From assembly GCF_012489685.1 (NCBI RefSeq), contig NC_080044.1, forward strand, positions 72,588,732 through 72,652,731: a stretch of DNA of 64,000 bases, written 5' to 3'. The stretch is from Lotus japonicus. Its lineage: Eukaryota; Streptophyta; Magnoliopsida; Fabales; Fabaceae. How positions within the stretch are numbered: the first letter of the stretch is position 1; each line of letters starts with the position of its first letter. A program made the translations under genes and the position numbers. Below are positions 1-10,700 of this stretch, piece by piece. The notes under the pieces were generated by a model. That model did no database searches and was not told the origin of the DNA. It worked only from the letters and a program-made list of their open reading frames with translations.

Positions 1-917
1 TTTGCAAATTAATTTCATCGAACGACGGATCCTGCTTCACATCCCCATTTACAGGAAGCAAGACTGGAGAAGATGGTGGACTGATAAGGACTACCCTCAG
101 CTTCTTCTCCTCAATAAACTTCCCACTATCTTTCGAAAACTGCCAAAAGAGAAAGGAATATACAATCATTCAAGAAAAAATTAAATACAACAACCCATCA
201 GTGTCACATCCCAGGAAAAAAAAACAAGAAAATTTGATAAAATTAAATAACCTCACCATATCAGATGTGATGTCATCTTCTGTTGCTCCAAAGGGGATAA
301 CTGTGCTTTGAATAAGAAATTTGTCCTTGCACTGCATATCAGGCGGCGCCGCGCGCTGAGCTTGCATAGTAACTGCATCCCACAAAGAAACATAAATAAA
401 GCCAATCATATTCATTAACTAAATCAAACTGAAAACAAAGACAGAGCAACAAACAATCCATACAATACAATGACACTAAAATCTAAAATGAATTTACTCA
501 ATTTAGCATTGAATAAGGACATAACAGAGAAATATACCGGTAAAATCACATGTTTCGTTTGGCCTAATGATGCCAGTGTTGGGTCTGACACAATATTTCT
601 TGGGTGAAGTTGTTTTAACCTGCCAGTAAGTAGATTAGTAGGATTTTTTCAGCATTGAAAATTGATTCATGGCAAAATTGATTATGATGGAAAATGCAGT
701 GGTACCTTGAAAGCAATGTACTGGTCAACCTTGTTTACAAGTTGAATCAAGCATGAACTCTGTTTCTTCAATTCAACTGCAGAAAAAAGGATCATAGCAA
801 CCAACAACATTGTCAATTGTGATATCATACATAAGATCTCATAGAGGAAGAGCATGTTTGTGACTTACAGACAAATCTGAGTTCAGCAGGTTCGGTTTGA
901 AGAAGCTCTGTAGTCAT
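1..917 (-). CDS. VAP27-like vesicle-associated protein, 5' part (MSP domain); truncated by window edge
   Basis: Minus-strand gene whose first five coding exons are visible: 869-917, 706-776, 538-619, 257-372 and 1-139, the last continuing off the window. Phases join cleanly and give about 152 residues. The start MTTELLQTEPAELRFVFELK, then the stretch KKYCVRPNTG and the stretch PPDMQCKDKFLIQS, are hallmarks of the major sperm protein (MSP) domain of plant VAP27 proteins. In this family the MSP domain faces the cytosol and binds FFAT-like motifs. The protein is anchored in the ER by a C-terminal helix and works at ER-plasma membrane and ER-endosome contact sites. The coiled coil and membrane anchor would lie in the missing exons. 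The start is the first ATG of the exon that opens the MSP fold. Family assignment is firm; the exact paralogue is not. Confidence 0.9.
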
Positions 918-1028
918 GGTGATTGTGATTTTTGTTCTGCAAAAAATGAGTACTCTGTGAAGAGAAGATTAGATGAAGAGAGAAATTCAAAGTGGAAAGC
1001 GTGGCATTGTAAGCGAGTGTAGATGAAT

Positions 1029-1090
1029 GAAGAAGAAGAAGAAGAAGGGTAGTTACGATGCAAGAGAGAGAGAGAGAGAGAAGAAGAAGG
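1029..1090. repeat. Purine-rich microsatellite (AAG and GA) in the VAP27 5' leader/promoter
   Basis: A run of AAG units at about 1029-1047 is followed by a GA run at about 1063-1081. It lies 110-170 bases upstream of the VAP27-like start codon. On the coding strand it reads as CTT/CT repeats, which are common in plant 5' leaders and core promoters. The short reading frames across it are low-complexity and not credible genes. Confidence 0.7.
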
Positions 1091-1299
1091 AATGGTGAAC
1101 CCTAATTGAAGCGAGAGAATGTGGTGATGATGATCTGTGTGTTGGTGAGTTCGTGCGAGGAACAAAGAAGAAAGAAGAAAGAGAAGAGAGTTGTTACATT
1201 GTAGAGTGGGATAGTTGGGTGTCGGTTACGTGAGTGTCTGAGTGGGTCCGACTCACCCTCTGCGCAGCGGTTGTACCAAACCATAATGCGCATTTCTCA

Positions 1300-2776
1300 C
1301 TTCTTTTTAAATAATTCACTCGTATGTCGGCGATTTCAAATTCGGGATTTAGTCGAAATTAGGGTTCTCTGTCCCTCCCCGAGTGTAATGTAGGATGACT
1401 GAACTCGAGAGCTTTTATCGTACACTCTATTTATGTTATCTACTAAACTACATACTCCACGTATGTATCTAACTATTTTAATAATTAAATTAAATTCTAG
1501 TAAAATTTTACATGCTAAGGTAATATTGAAAAAAAGATTAATTAATCCAAGCCATATGGTTATAGTTAAAGCGTTAATATGTGTATTTGTTGAAAGAGAT
1601 ATATCATTTAATGTGATCTTAAATTCTAGAGATAATTAGACTCATAATTATTGACCGTGAAATATCTTGGACCAACTAAATATAAAGTGATAGACAAGTT
1701 ATAAATTGAGAAATCTTGACCATGAAATATTTTAATTAAAAGATTGGAAAAAGTATTTTAAAGTGAGATTGTCTATAAAGTGTGAAGGATATTCACGGTT
1801 TGTTTGATTTAAAGTGCATTGACTTATGATCGCATTTAATATGTGATTGAATCATTGAATGGTTGGTGTGGGTGGTAAGAAGTTCAATTTCTCTCAATAC
1901 TGTATAAAATTTTGGGTTTGAGTATAGATGGGAAAACAGGCATTAATTTTCTTCAATATGGTCGCAAATTCAAATCTAAAAAAAAATAGTCTATCTTTTC
2001 AAAAAAAAAACGTAGATGGTCGTAAATTCAAGTTCTATGAATGGTAAAAATATGCACTAAAGTAGTTTAATATATTTGACTAAATATGGACGGAAATACA
2101 ACCTTTTTAAGTAAAAATAAATAAACTTTAGGGCTGTATACTCTATCACTTTTTATTTAGTTTTATACATTTTTCCAAAGAGTACAGATTTCCACAGAGT
2201 AGAAAAATTAGTCATTTACCACATGAAACAAATCATATATTTAATAATATGTGCCTTTTAGAATTACACTTTGTGCTTTTTACTTTATCACTTTTTTATT
2301 TACTTTTGAAATTTAAACACAAATGAATCATATCCTTCTTCTTAAGAATGGAAATAAGAATTTGACAAGGGAAAAGTGGGTACCAGCATAAAGGAAGGAA
2401 TTTGATAATTAGAATTATGTTTTGTATTATTTACCTCTTCATTTCCCTTTCATTTAAAATCAAGGGGGGGGGGGGGGGGAAGAGCATTCAACAAGTAGCA
2501 GCTTTATTTCTTTGTTTCTATCTTCAAATTATTTCCATGATTGAAAATGGTGGGGACTGATTATGCGAACATGTAGAGAAAAAACAAAAGGAAGAAGGGG
2601 TAATTATAGCCTGCAGTATATTTTAAGCAAATGCAGAACAAGCCCCATTCCTTGTCTCCAGGGGCACTGTACTCCTTCTGGAAAGTGACAACTAATCAAC
2701 TAATCAACTGAACAACAATAAATTAATAATAAAGAGAGGATCAACCTGAAGTTTAATGAGGAGGGATCAACTCAAG
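1300..2776. other. AT-rich intergenic DNA, no gene seen
   Basis: No coding exon, RNA gene or terminal-repeat element was recognised. A run of 16 G residues sits at 2464-2479. The short reading frames here have no family resemblance and normal intergenic composition. Confidence 0.6.
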
Positions 2777-2779
2777 TTA

Positions 2780-3175
2780 GAGCATGTTTAATGCAAGGTT
2801 CTTAGTTCTTATTTCGGAGTTATGAACTAAGAACTGAGTTCTTAACCATTGGAGGGGCTGACGAGGAGTTCTTAATTCTTAAAAATAAGAACTCAGTTCT
2901 TATATAATGAGTTTTACTTTTGAGTTCTTAGCATAAAAAAATATTTTTTCTCTCTCATCCAAATTTCTTTATTACTTTATGAGTTTTATTTTATTGCTTT
3001 ATGAAAATAAATAATATAAATAGTGTGGTTTGTGTGACCAAATGAGTAGTATTAAGAACTAAGAACTATGGTTGAAGCAAAATTGCTTGGGAGCTGCTTA
3101 AGCACATGTGGCAGTACGGGCCCACATAAATAGTGCTAAGAACTAAGAAGTAAGAACCTAGCATTGGAGGTGCTC
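2780..3175. mobile_element. Tourist-like MITE (PIF/Harbinger type), 396 bp
   Basis: The left end begins GAGCATGTTTAATGCAAGG and the right end is its imperfect inverted copy, ending CATTGGAGGTGCTC. The trinucleotide TTA flanks both ends (2777-2779 and 3176-3178), the target-site duplication expected for PIF/Harbinger-derived Tourist elements. The terminal inverted repeats continue inward as TTCTTAGTTCTTA and its complement. There is no coding capacity, so it is a non-autonomous element. Confidence 0.8.
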
Positions 3176-3178
3176 TTA

Positions 3179-4374
3179 CACCTTCTAAATCTTATACAAA
3201 TTTTTATTTCAACAAGACTGATTATGTTCTCTTTGTAGACAATTTTTTTTAAATCTAATACAAGATGTACTTCCCATCAAAACATAAATGAATCTCGAGA
3301 TCTTACTTAAGGAGAACTAAACATATATCATAATATCACCTAGACTAACTACTCATTAACATTTCTCTCCAAGTTTATACATAGTAATTGTTTTTTAATT
3401 ATTATTTGAGCTTAATAGCTATGCATTGTCAGTGTAAAATGGTTTAACACTGTCATCTAATCACATTATGCCACGTATGATAAACAGTTGCATTCATTTA
3501 ATATTTTAATTAAAATAAAAAATACATTTTAGGATTTGACGGAAATCAATTAATTTTATGTGTAAACAAATTTTACACTAAACATCCCCTTAATTCTTAT
3601 GATTTTAATTTTTAACACTTTCTGTAATAATGTGTGAAAATGTGAACTTTTATTAACTCGTTTGTATCTCTATTTATTTATTTCACTTTTTTATTTTTCT
3701 CCAACTATACAATATTTTTTCCTAATTTTTTTGTGTAAACTCTTTTTGTCTCATGTGCATTTGGGTAAACCTATTATAAACTTTTTTGTGATTTTAGAGA
3801 TAACTAGATTACTAGAGAAAGAAATACCTATAAAAAAACTTAAACAAGCATTTATTTTGTAATATACCAAATTTTATACAGTGAAGTTATAAGTAAGTAT
3901 TATTTTTCAAAAGAGTATATTAATTGTTTTTTTTAAGAGAGTATATTAATTGTTAAATTTTTATACATTATGACTCGAATTTGAACGATATATAAATATA
4001 TATATATATATATAATTACATATTTTTGGGTCTTAACAAAAATTATAATACTAAAAATATATTTATAATAAATTTAGTTATCATGAATACTAATAATTTT
4101 TTATATGTACTCTGAAATTATTAAATATAAAATTATATTTTTAAAATACAAAATATTAAATCATATTAAATATTATTAATAAATAAATATTATTATTGAA
4201 TAAAATAAATTTTCTCTATAAAAATATATTTGGATATAATGATATTATTTTTAAATATCTTTACCTTTCAAAAATATATTTTATTAAAATTTTATTATTT
4301 TAAAATATATCTAACTATTAAGCAAAAGGGATAAAATGAGGTTAATTACTTTGCGCCGCATTTTGAGCACCTAT

Positions 4375-4378
<4 letters not shown>
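3179..4378. other. Very AT-rich intergenic DNA with a TA microsatellite
   Basis: No credible exon was seen. A TA run lies near 3993-4013. The composition is extremely AT-rich, especially from 4020 to 4330, and could act as a scaffold attachment-type region, although nothing specific supports that. Confidence 0.5.
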
Positions 4379-4433
<55 letters not shown>

Positions 4434-4486
4434 CCTCCCTCCCTCCCTCGCTCTCTCTCTCTCTCTTTCTCTCTCACACACACACA
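4379..4486. repeat. Long CT microsatellite with interrupted CCCT and CA tails
   Basis: About 26 uninterrupted CT units run from 4379 to 4431, followed by CCCT units, a second CT block and a short CA run. The position corresponds to the CT-rich 5' leader of the SPLAYED-like gene near 6903-6916. This fits the view that 4379-5460 is a duplicate of that gene's 5' end in which the repeat has expanded. Confidence 0.85.
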
Positions 4487-5460
4487 TTATGTTGCTAAGC
4501 TTTCTTCAGACAGGTAATTCGTCTAATTCCTCAACCTTATTTTTCTTTTTTCGATTGATTGATTCTTCGACGCCATGCCACACGTTAATTCAAAACTTGA
4601 CCTACTTTTCAATTTTATATGATTTATTATGCTCCAATTGTACCGCGTGGTAGAATTGCATCTCATATTTCATCTCTTTTGTAGTTACTGGAAGATTTTA
4701 GGGTTTTTTCATTTTTTAGGTTACATTTGAAAAAAATAGGGTTTGAGTTTTTATTTTGGAATAAGAAAGATAAATGTATGTTCTTGTTTACTTTTTGATG
4801 AAAGATATGCTTAGGGGATATATATATATAGAGAGAGATTGATTTTTAATGTATTTTCCTAGAATATGATACAATAAAGGAATATATAAACTAGAAATTC
4901 AAGAGGTATATAGTTATATATCTTTTGATTTTACTCACAAAGACTTGCATATTGATATCGAGGCATTCACACATTTTTTTTTATTTTATCTCATTATTGA
5001 AATTTCGTTCGTGCAGTTATGATGTGGCGGCATCCTCACACAATGTTGAGTTAGAGGTGGCGAAGTTTATGCATAAACTTGTTCAAGTTTATAAAGATGA
5101 GGCAAACATTGAAATTGATGACAACAGATGTCCCTTTGTTGCTACTAGGGGTCTTCCCAATAAACTTTCTTGCATTTTGACATTCTTTGCATCCTTCATT
5201 TGAAAGATGTGTTACACGACCCAATTTGCAATTTTTGATTGGTTAAATTCATGGAAGAGTGCAAGAGATATTGTCATTCTCCTTATTGAGATAACTCATG
5301 TGATGACAAATTTGGTTGTATACCGTATATTTCAGAATAAGGACGCATAGATGATGAAGAACTCAAGATGGTCTAATGGGGAGAGCTTCAACGATGACGT
5401 AAGTGTTGGGCCAACTGAGTTCATTGATTTAAACGAGGTAGAGCCATGCCCGATCTTAGT
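4487..5460 (+). pseudogene. Decayed duplicate of the SPLAYED-like 5' leader, leader intron and first coding exon (copy 1)
   Basis: The block 5018-5110 reads ASSHNVELEVAKFMHKLVQ, clearly related to the functional first exon at 7642 ([19 protein letters not shown]). The position aligned with the functional ATG reads GTG here, so the start is lost. After about 35 codons the similarity ends and the frame meets a stop near 5203. Upstream, 4840-4990 repeats the end of the functional leader intron (TATATCTTTTGATTTTACTC), and 4550-4610 repeats its beginning. The 5110-5460 part is shared with copy 2 but not with the functional gene. I infer a tandem duplication followed by decay. Confidence 0.8.
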
Positions 5461-5574
5461 TTTAATATTCTAGATCATATAAAAGAAGGACCAAGTGTTT
5501 TGAAATAAAATAGGTAAATGTATGTTAGTATATAATTTGTGATGATATGTATGGTTAGAGAATAGATATATCAA

Positions 5575-6405
5575 CTTTTAAGCCATGTTGCTAGGATACA
5601 ACACAGGAAAAAAGTTTGAAATTTGGGAGTTATATAGTCATATATATTTTGATTGTGCTCACAAAAATTTGCATGTTGATATGTAGGCATTCACTCATTA
5701 CTTCATTGTGCACTCGCTTAATAAAATGTTTTTTTTATTTTTATATTTGGGAGGTTGACATAAAAATATTACTTGAGTTTGTCTAATCACGCTATTTTGC
5801 AATGTCTTTATATTGAATTTGGTCAAGTGATCATGTTAAGTAGGTTTACATTACTAGTTTAAAATTGCACATTAGTTGTTATTTAGAACTTATACTTGGT
5901 CTGAATTCATGTCGATGTCTCACTAATGATATTTCACTCGTGCAATTATGATGAGATGGCATCTGCACACAGTGTTGAGTTGGAGGTGACAAAGTTTATG
6001 CATGAACTCTTTTAGGATTCCCAAGACAAGTCAACCATTAAGATTAATGACATCAATAGTCCCAACATTTCTGCTACTGTCGGAGGTCTTCCCATTAGGC
6101 CTTCTTTCTTTCTCCGCCTTCTTTGCGTCCTTCTTTTGAAACACGTGGTTCACGACCGAGTTTGCGATCTTTGATTGGTTAACTCATTGGGGGAGGGAGG
6201 GGGGGTCAGAGAAACTACCACTCTCCTCATTGAGCTAACCCATATAAGATGACAAACTGGACTATGTACCACATCTTTAAGAAGAAGGGCACAAATATGA
6301 CAAAGAATGCTAGATGGTCTAATGAGGAGAGCTTCAATGATGAAACACGTGTTGGACATGTTGATGATATTGATTTCAATGAGGCGAAGTTATGCCCAAT
6401 CTGAG
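5575..6405 (+). pseudogene. Decayed duplicate of the SPLAYED-like first coding exon (copy 2)
   Basis: At 5953 an intact ATG opens MASAHSVELEVTKFMHELF and then hits an in-frame TAG at the codon that is glutamine in the functional exon. The upstream intron end (about 5620-5700) again matches the functional intron. Downstream, 6040-6405 matches copy 1 at 5110-5460 (for example GATGGTCTAATG and GAGAGCTTCAA), so these two copies are closer to each other than to the working gene and probably arose from one another. Nothing suggests a protein is made. Confidence 0.8.
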
Positions 6406-6799
6406 TCCTAATACAGTATCAAAGCATATTACAATCATTTGCCAAACCATCTACTGACTTCACCGCCTTAGAGATATCCCATGATGGACATAAGAGCATT
6501 GACCTGACACGCTTGACAAATATCTCATGACGGGGATATGACCACTTCCATGATCCATGTTTCACATGAGATATCTGGTCCTAACTGAGAGAGTATTGGG
6601 TGTAAGGATTTTTACTAGCATAACCAAACACAAATCAACTTTGCTTTTATCAAAACATCTAAAAATTAATCTACTTCTTAGGCAAAAAATTATTATTTTT
6701 TAATTTGAATCAAAATCATTCTAAATTTAGAGAAACTCAATAAGAATATAATAATCAAATTTAATTTCAAAATTATTAAAAGAATATTTTTAACTAATT

Positions 6800-7641
6800 A
6801 GTTTGTATATTGCGTTTGGGGTTGCTTCTCTCTTTCACTGGTATGTTCTGCAGAAACGAAGGTTGAACGAGACGAGCTACCATTAACACGAGATTCTGAT
6901 GCTTCTCTCTCTCTCTACTGTGTAGCTCAAAGCTAACCTAACCTTGGTAACCAGGTACACCATTCCCTTTCTCAATTTCAACCATTTCCATTTTCCATTT
7001 TTTCAATTGATTCGTTCTCTCTCTGTTGCCACCGCCACACACCGATTCAAAACTTGATTCACTTTTCAATTTTCGCAATTTCGTTCTGCCTCTGATGATT
7101 TCACCGTGTGCCTAGGTAGAACTAGAACTGCACCTGCCATTTCATCAATTTTTGTACCTGCAGGAAGGTTTTTAGGGATTTTTCCGTGTTTTTGGATGAA
7201 GAAGGGATCAGGGTTTTTGTTTTTGGAATTAGAATGGAAAATGCGTGTCAGTGTTTCCTTTCTGATGATTGATAAGATTAGGGCATAGATAGATCGGTCT
7301 CTAAGGTAGGTAACTAGGGTATATTGGTATAATACGATACATGGAAGAAAGCTAGAATTTTGGGAGTTATATTGTTATATATCTTTTGAGTTTGCTCACA
7401 AAGACTTAGACTTGCCCATTTTTCATTATGTAATGAATTAAAGTTTGGCCTTTTATTTTTGGGAACTTGACATAAAGATTGCCTGGGTTTATCTTAAGTG
7501 TGGGATTGTGTTATGTCTTTCTGTTGAGTTTGGTGGTTTACATTATTAGCTTAAAATTACGCGTTGACTATTATGCTGAAATTTCCAACGGGTCTGAGTT
7601 TATGTTGATATTTTCAATAATGATATTGCAGTTCTAATGAG
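6800..7641 (+). promoter_or_regulatory. Probable 5' leader exon and leader intron of the SPLAYED-like gene
   Basis: A leader exon is likely to end at 6954 (ACCAG before GTACAC), with a CT-rich block at about 6903-6916 and the intron closing at 7631 (ATTGCAG). The second leader piece, 7632-7641, contains an out-of-frame ATG at 7637, five bases before the chosen start. The leader intron is the part duplicated in the two upstream pseudocopies. The transcription start cannot be located from sequence alone. Confidence 0.5.
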
Positions 7642-7746
7642 ATGGTGTCCTCGAACAATGTTGAGTTGGAGGCGGCGAATTTTCTGCATAAACTTATTCA
7701 GGATTCTAAAGATGAGCCAGCCAAGTTGGCTACTAAACTCCACGTG
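7637..7746 (+). promoter_or_regulatory. Upstream out-of-frame ATG overlapping the SYD-like start
   Basis: An ATG at 7637 precedes the chosen start by five bases in another frame and stays open to the end of exon 1. If used, it would compete with the main start. Its context (TTCTAATGA) is weaker than that of the main start (TGAGATGGT, purine at -3 and G at +4). Leaky scanning is an inference. Confidence 0.4.
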
Positions 7747-10700
7747 GTGTGTGTTGTTTTATCTTAAATTATTATGTTTAGTTATTCTTATACTTGTTAG
7801 GAAATGCTAGGGAATACTTGGCACTAATTTGACGAGTGTTTCAGATACTACAACATATGAAATCAAGTGGGAAGGAAAATTCAATGCCATATCAAGTGAT
7901 ATCAAGGTAAACTGTCTGTGACTCGGCACTCAAAATCGTCCATATATATATGAGATAAGATGATAAAATTGAACATCTGATACTGACTGTCTTCATGAGG
8001 TCACATGGTTACTTCTGTAATTCAGCTTTCATGGTAGTTTACTTTAGATATTAACTACCACTGTCATTTGTGTGATGGAAATGAAATAATAACGGGGATG
8101 GTTTATTTAATTTCATGATATATGGTTTGATAAATGATATGAATATTTTGTTAGGTTTTTGGAGCCTCTTTCCACACAGAATAAAAGGTTCAATTTGATT
8201 TAGCTATTTTTTGTAATTTGACTTGAATAATATGCTTAAAGTTGATACGTCAATATGCCTTTATTTGACTGACTTTGTAATAAACTATATTTTCAAGGCT
8301 GATGATGCTCATCTTGCAGACTTAATTTTCTTTGTGGCGCCTTAGTGATTCTACTTATACTTATCATTCTGAGCACCCGGCCTTGATTTTTCTTTATTGG
8401 TAACTTGAACCAATCTTTTCTGTCATGCATATTGTTTTTTCTTCTGACTTAATGTTGTCTGTTATAGGGCAATGGAGACTGTCATCAGCCAACATGGTCT
8501 TGATATTGAAGCATTGAAGCCATCGCGTCTTCCTTTGACTGGTGGTCCTCTAATCGGTAAATTATGCTTGTTTTTATATCACAGAGATAATGTTTGTGAT
8601 TTTTTTTTCAGTGGTTCTGATTTCATTGTTTTGTAATTCATGCAGGATCTTCTTCGTCACAAGCAGTTGGTAGTGCAAAGGACTCTAGAGTTGGCTTGGC
8701 TGAAAATGAAGCATCCAAAATGGATCCCTTTACTTCTGGCCGTCCACCAATTGCCCCAACTGGTGGAGCTCCTGATTATTATCAAGGATCTGTGGCTCAG
8801 AAGAGTAGTCAATCTTTTGATCAAGAAAGTCCATCTAGTTTGGATTCTAGGTCTGCTAACTCGCAGTCACAGGACAGACGTGATACTGCCAATTGGGACA
8901 AACAGCAGGTGAATCAAAAGGATGGTAAGAAAGCCACTGCGAAGAGAAAGAGGGGAGGTACATCATCACCTGTGGAACTGCATGCTGACAGTTCTTCTCC
9001 TGGCAATACTGGTGTTAATGCAAGGAGAGGGAGAAAGACCAAGGCTGAACCATCAGATGGTCTTTCAGCTAAAAGTGATGAATTGACTAACTTTAACCTG
9101 GTTTCAACTAGTAGTCAAGTGCAGAATATTTCAACGTTTTCTGGTAACATGAGAAAAATGCCCAGGGCAAACCAAGAAGGCCATCATTTATTGGCAAAAC
9201 AAATTGATTTGACAAAGATTGGCAACCCAATGGTGCGAGCTCCAAATTCAAAGTATCCAGAAGATACGGAAGTTTCCTCTGCACATATTGCTCCAGGGAA
9301 GCAGCAAGGTGGTTCCTTACCTTTTTAGTTTTTACACATGAGATTATAGGTGTATCATGTATGGGATCAAAATAAAGCTGAATTGCGTTATGAAAAATCT
9401 GAAAATTCTCAGGTTCCCAAGTTTTCTTTGTTCTTCCTGGTAATATGATTTCAGAAATCCCAATGCACTGACTCCATCCCTTTGTTGTAGTATAGGATTT
9501 GGAAAATTTTCAATTATGAATCATTATGTATCTTAGAATTTGGGAGGGCCTAACTGTACCCCAAAAGCTAGCTTAGGGATGAGAGTTGCACTATCCTTTA
9601 TAAGGACTTATTTGGCCATATCTCTAGTCAATGTGGGACTTCTCAACACACCCCCTCACAAATTAGACTTCGGGTTGGGCCTAACTCAACTCCAAAATTT
9701 GAGCGTAAATGCTTCATGGTTGTTACTAAGTTATTTATGAGTGCTTTTGGATGCTTCTTGTTATATATGAATATTTCTATTAAAGACAAATCTGAATGAT
9801 TAAGGGAATCTCTATTTCACTTAGAATTACACGTAACACAGAAAAGAAAAATATAATTTTGAATTTCTTGCCCACAGTTATTAATAAAAAACAATGTATT
9901 AAACCTCAGGTGCTTATGCTAAGTTTCATGGAGGGATGGCAGTTCCTGCTGGTGTCTCTCCAATGGCTGAACCAGTTTTCTCAAATTCAAGTTCAACCAC
10001 TTTAGCTGATGGACACAAAATAGCTCAGGTACTTGCTATTCATCAGTTTTGCGTTTGGGTTTGTCTCTATGCTCGTTTCCTTTCATCGTGATATACTTAT
10101 CTAACTTTAGTTGACTTTAGTGAAAACTTATTATACTTTTGTTATTCTGTGTTGACTATGTATGATCCAACTTGATTGCCTGACGAGATAATTTTATTGG
10201 CAGATTGCAAAGCAAAATAGTGGGTCAGAAATGACTATGCTTAGACAAGGTGCTCCTTCAAGAGATACTGGAAAATCCACTTATCCTGCTCCACCTGGAT
10301 CATCTGTAAAGCCTTTCAACGAACAACAGTTAAAGCAGCTTAGAGCTCAATGCCTTGTTTTTCTCGCAATTAGGTGGGCATTGTTCTGCTACCACTTTTT
10401 GGATTTGAGAAAATGGTCTGGATTAATATTTTGAGTTATACTGTGAAACATTGTTCAATGTTGCAGAAATGGTTTAGCACCAAAGAAACTGCATCTTGAA
10501 ATTGCACTCGGAGCCACCTTTTCTAGAGAAGGTGACTGATGTTTATCTTTTCTTTCACGTATTAAATATCTTCATTCACTAAGAGTAACTGGAGTGCAAC
10601 GTGATTATAATACAGATAGTTCTCGTAAAGACCTAATTGACCACAAAGGAAAATCTCAATCTTTTAATGAACCGGTTAATACATCAGGGGTTATGATGCC

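Noticed and set aside
914..1293. Two short minus-strand frames upstream of the VAP27-like start
   Set aside because: They overlap microsatellite and leader sequence and do not join in phase to the VAP27 exons.
4336..4653. Open frame of 105 codons across the CT microsatellite
   Set aside because: It is mostly Ser-Leu repeats encoded by the CT run, with no domain and no coding bias outside it.
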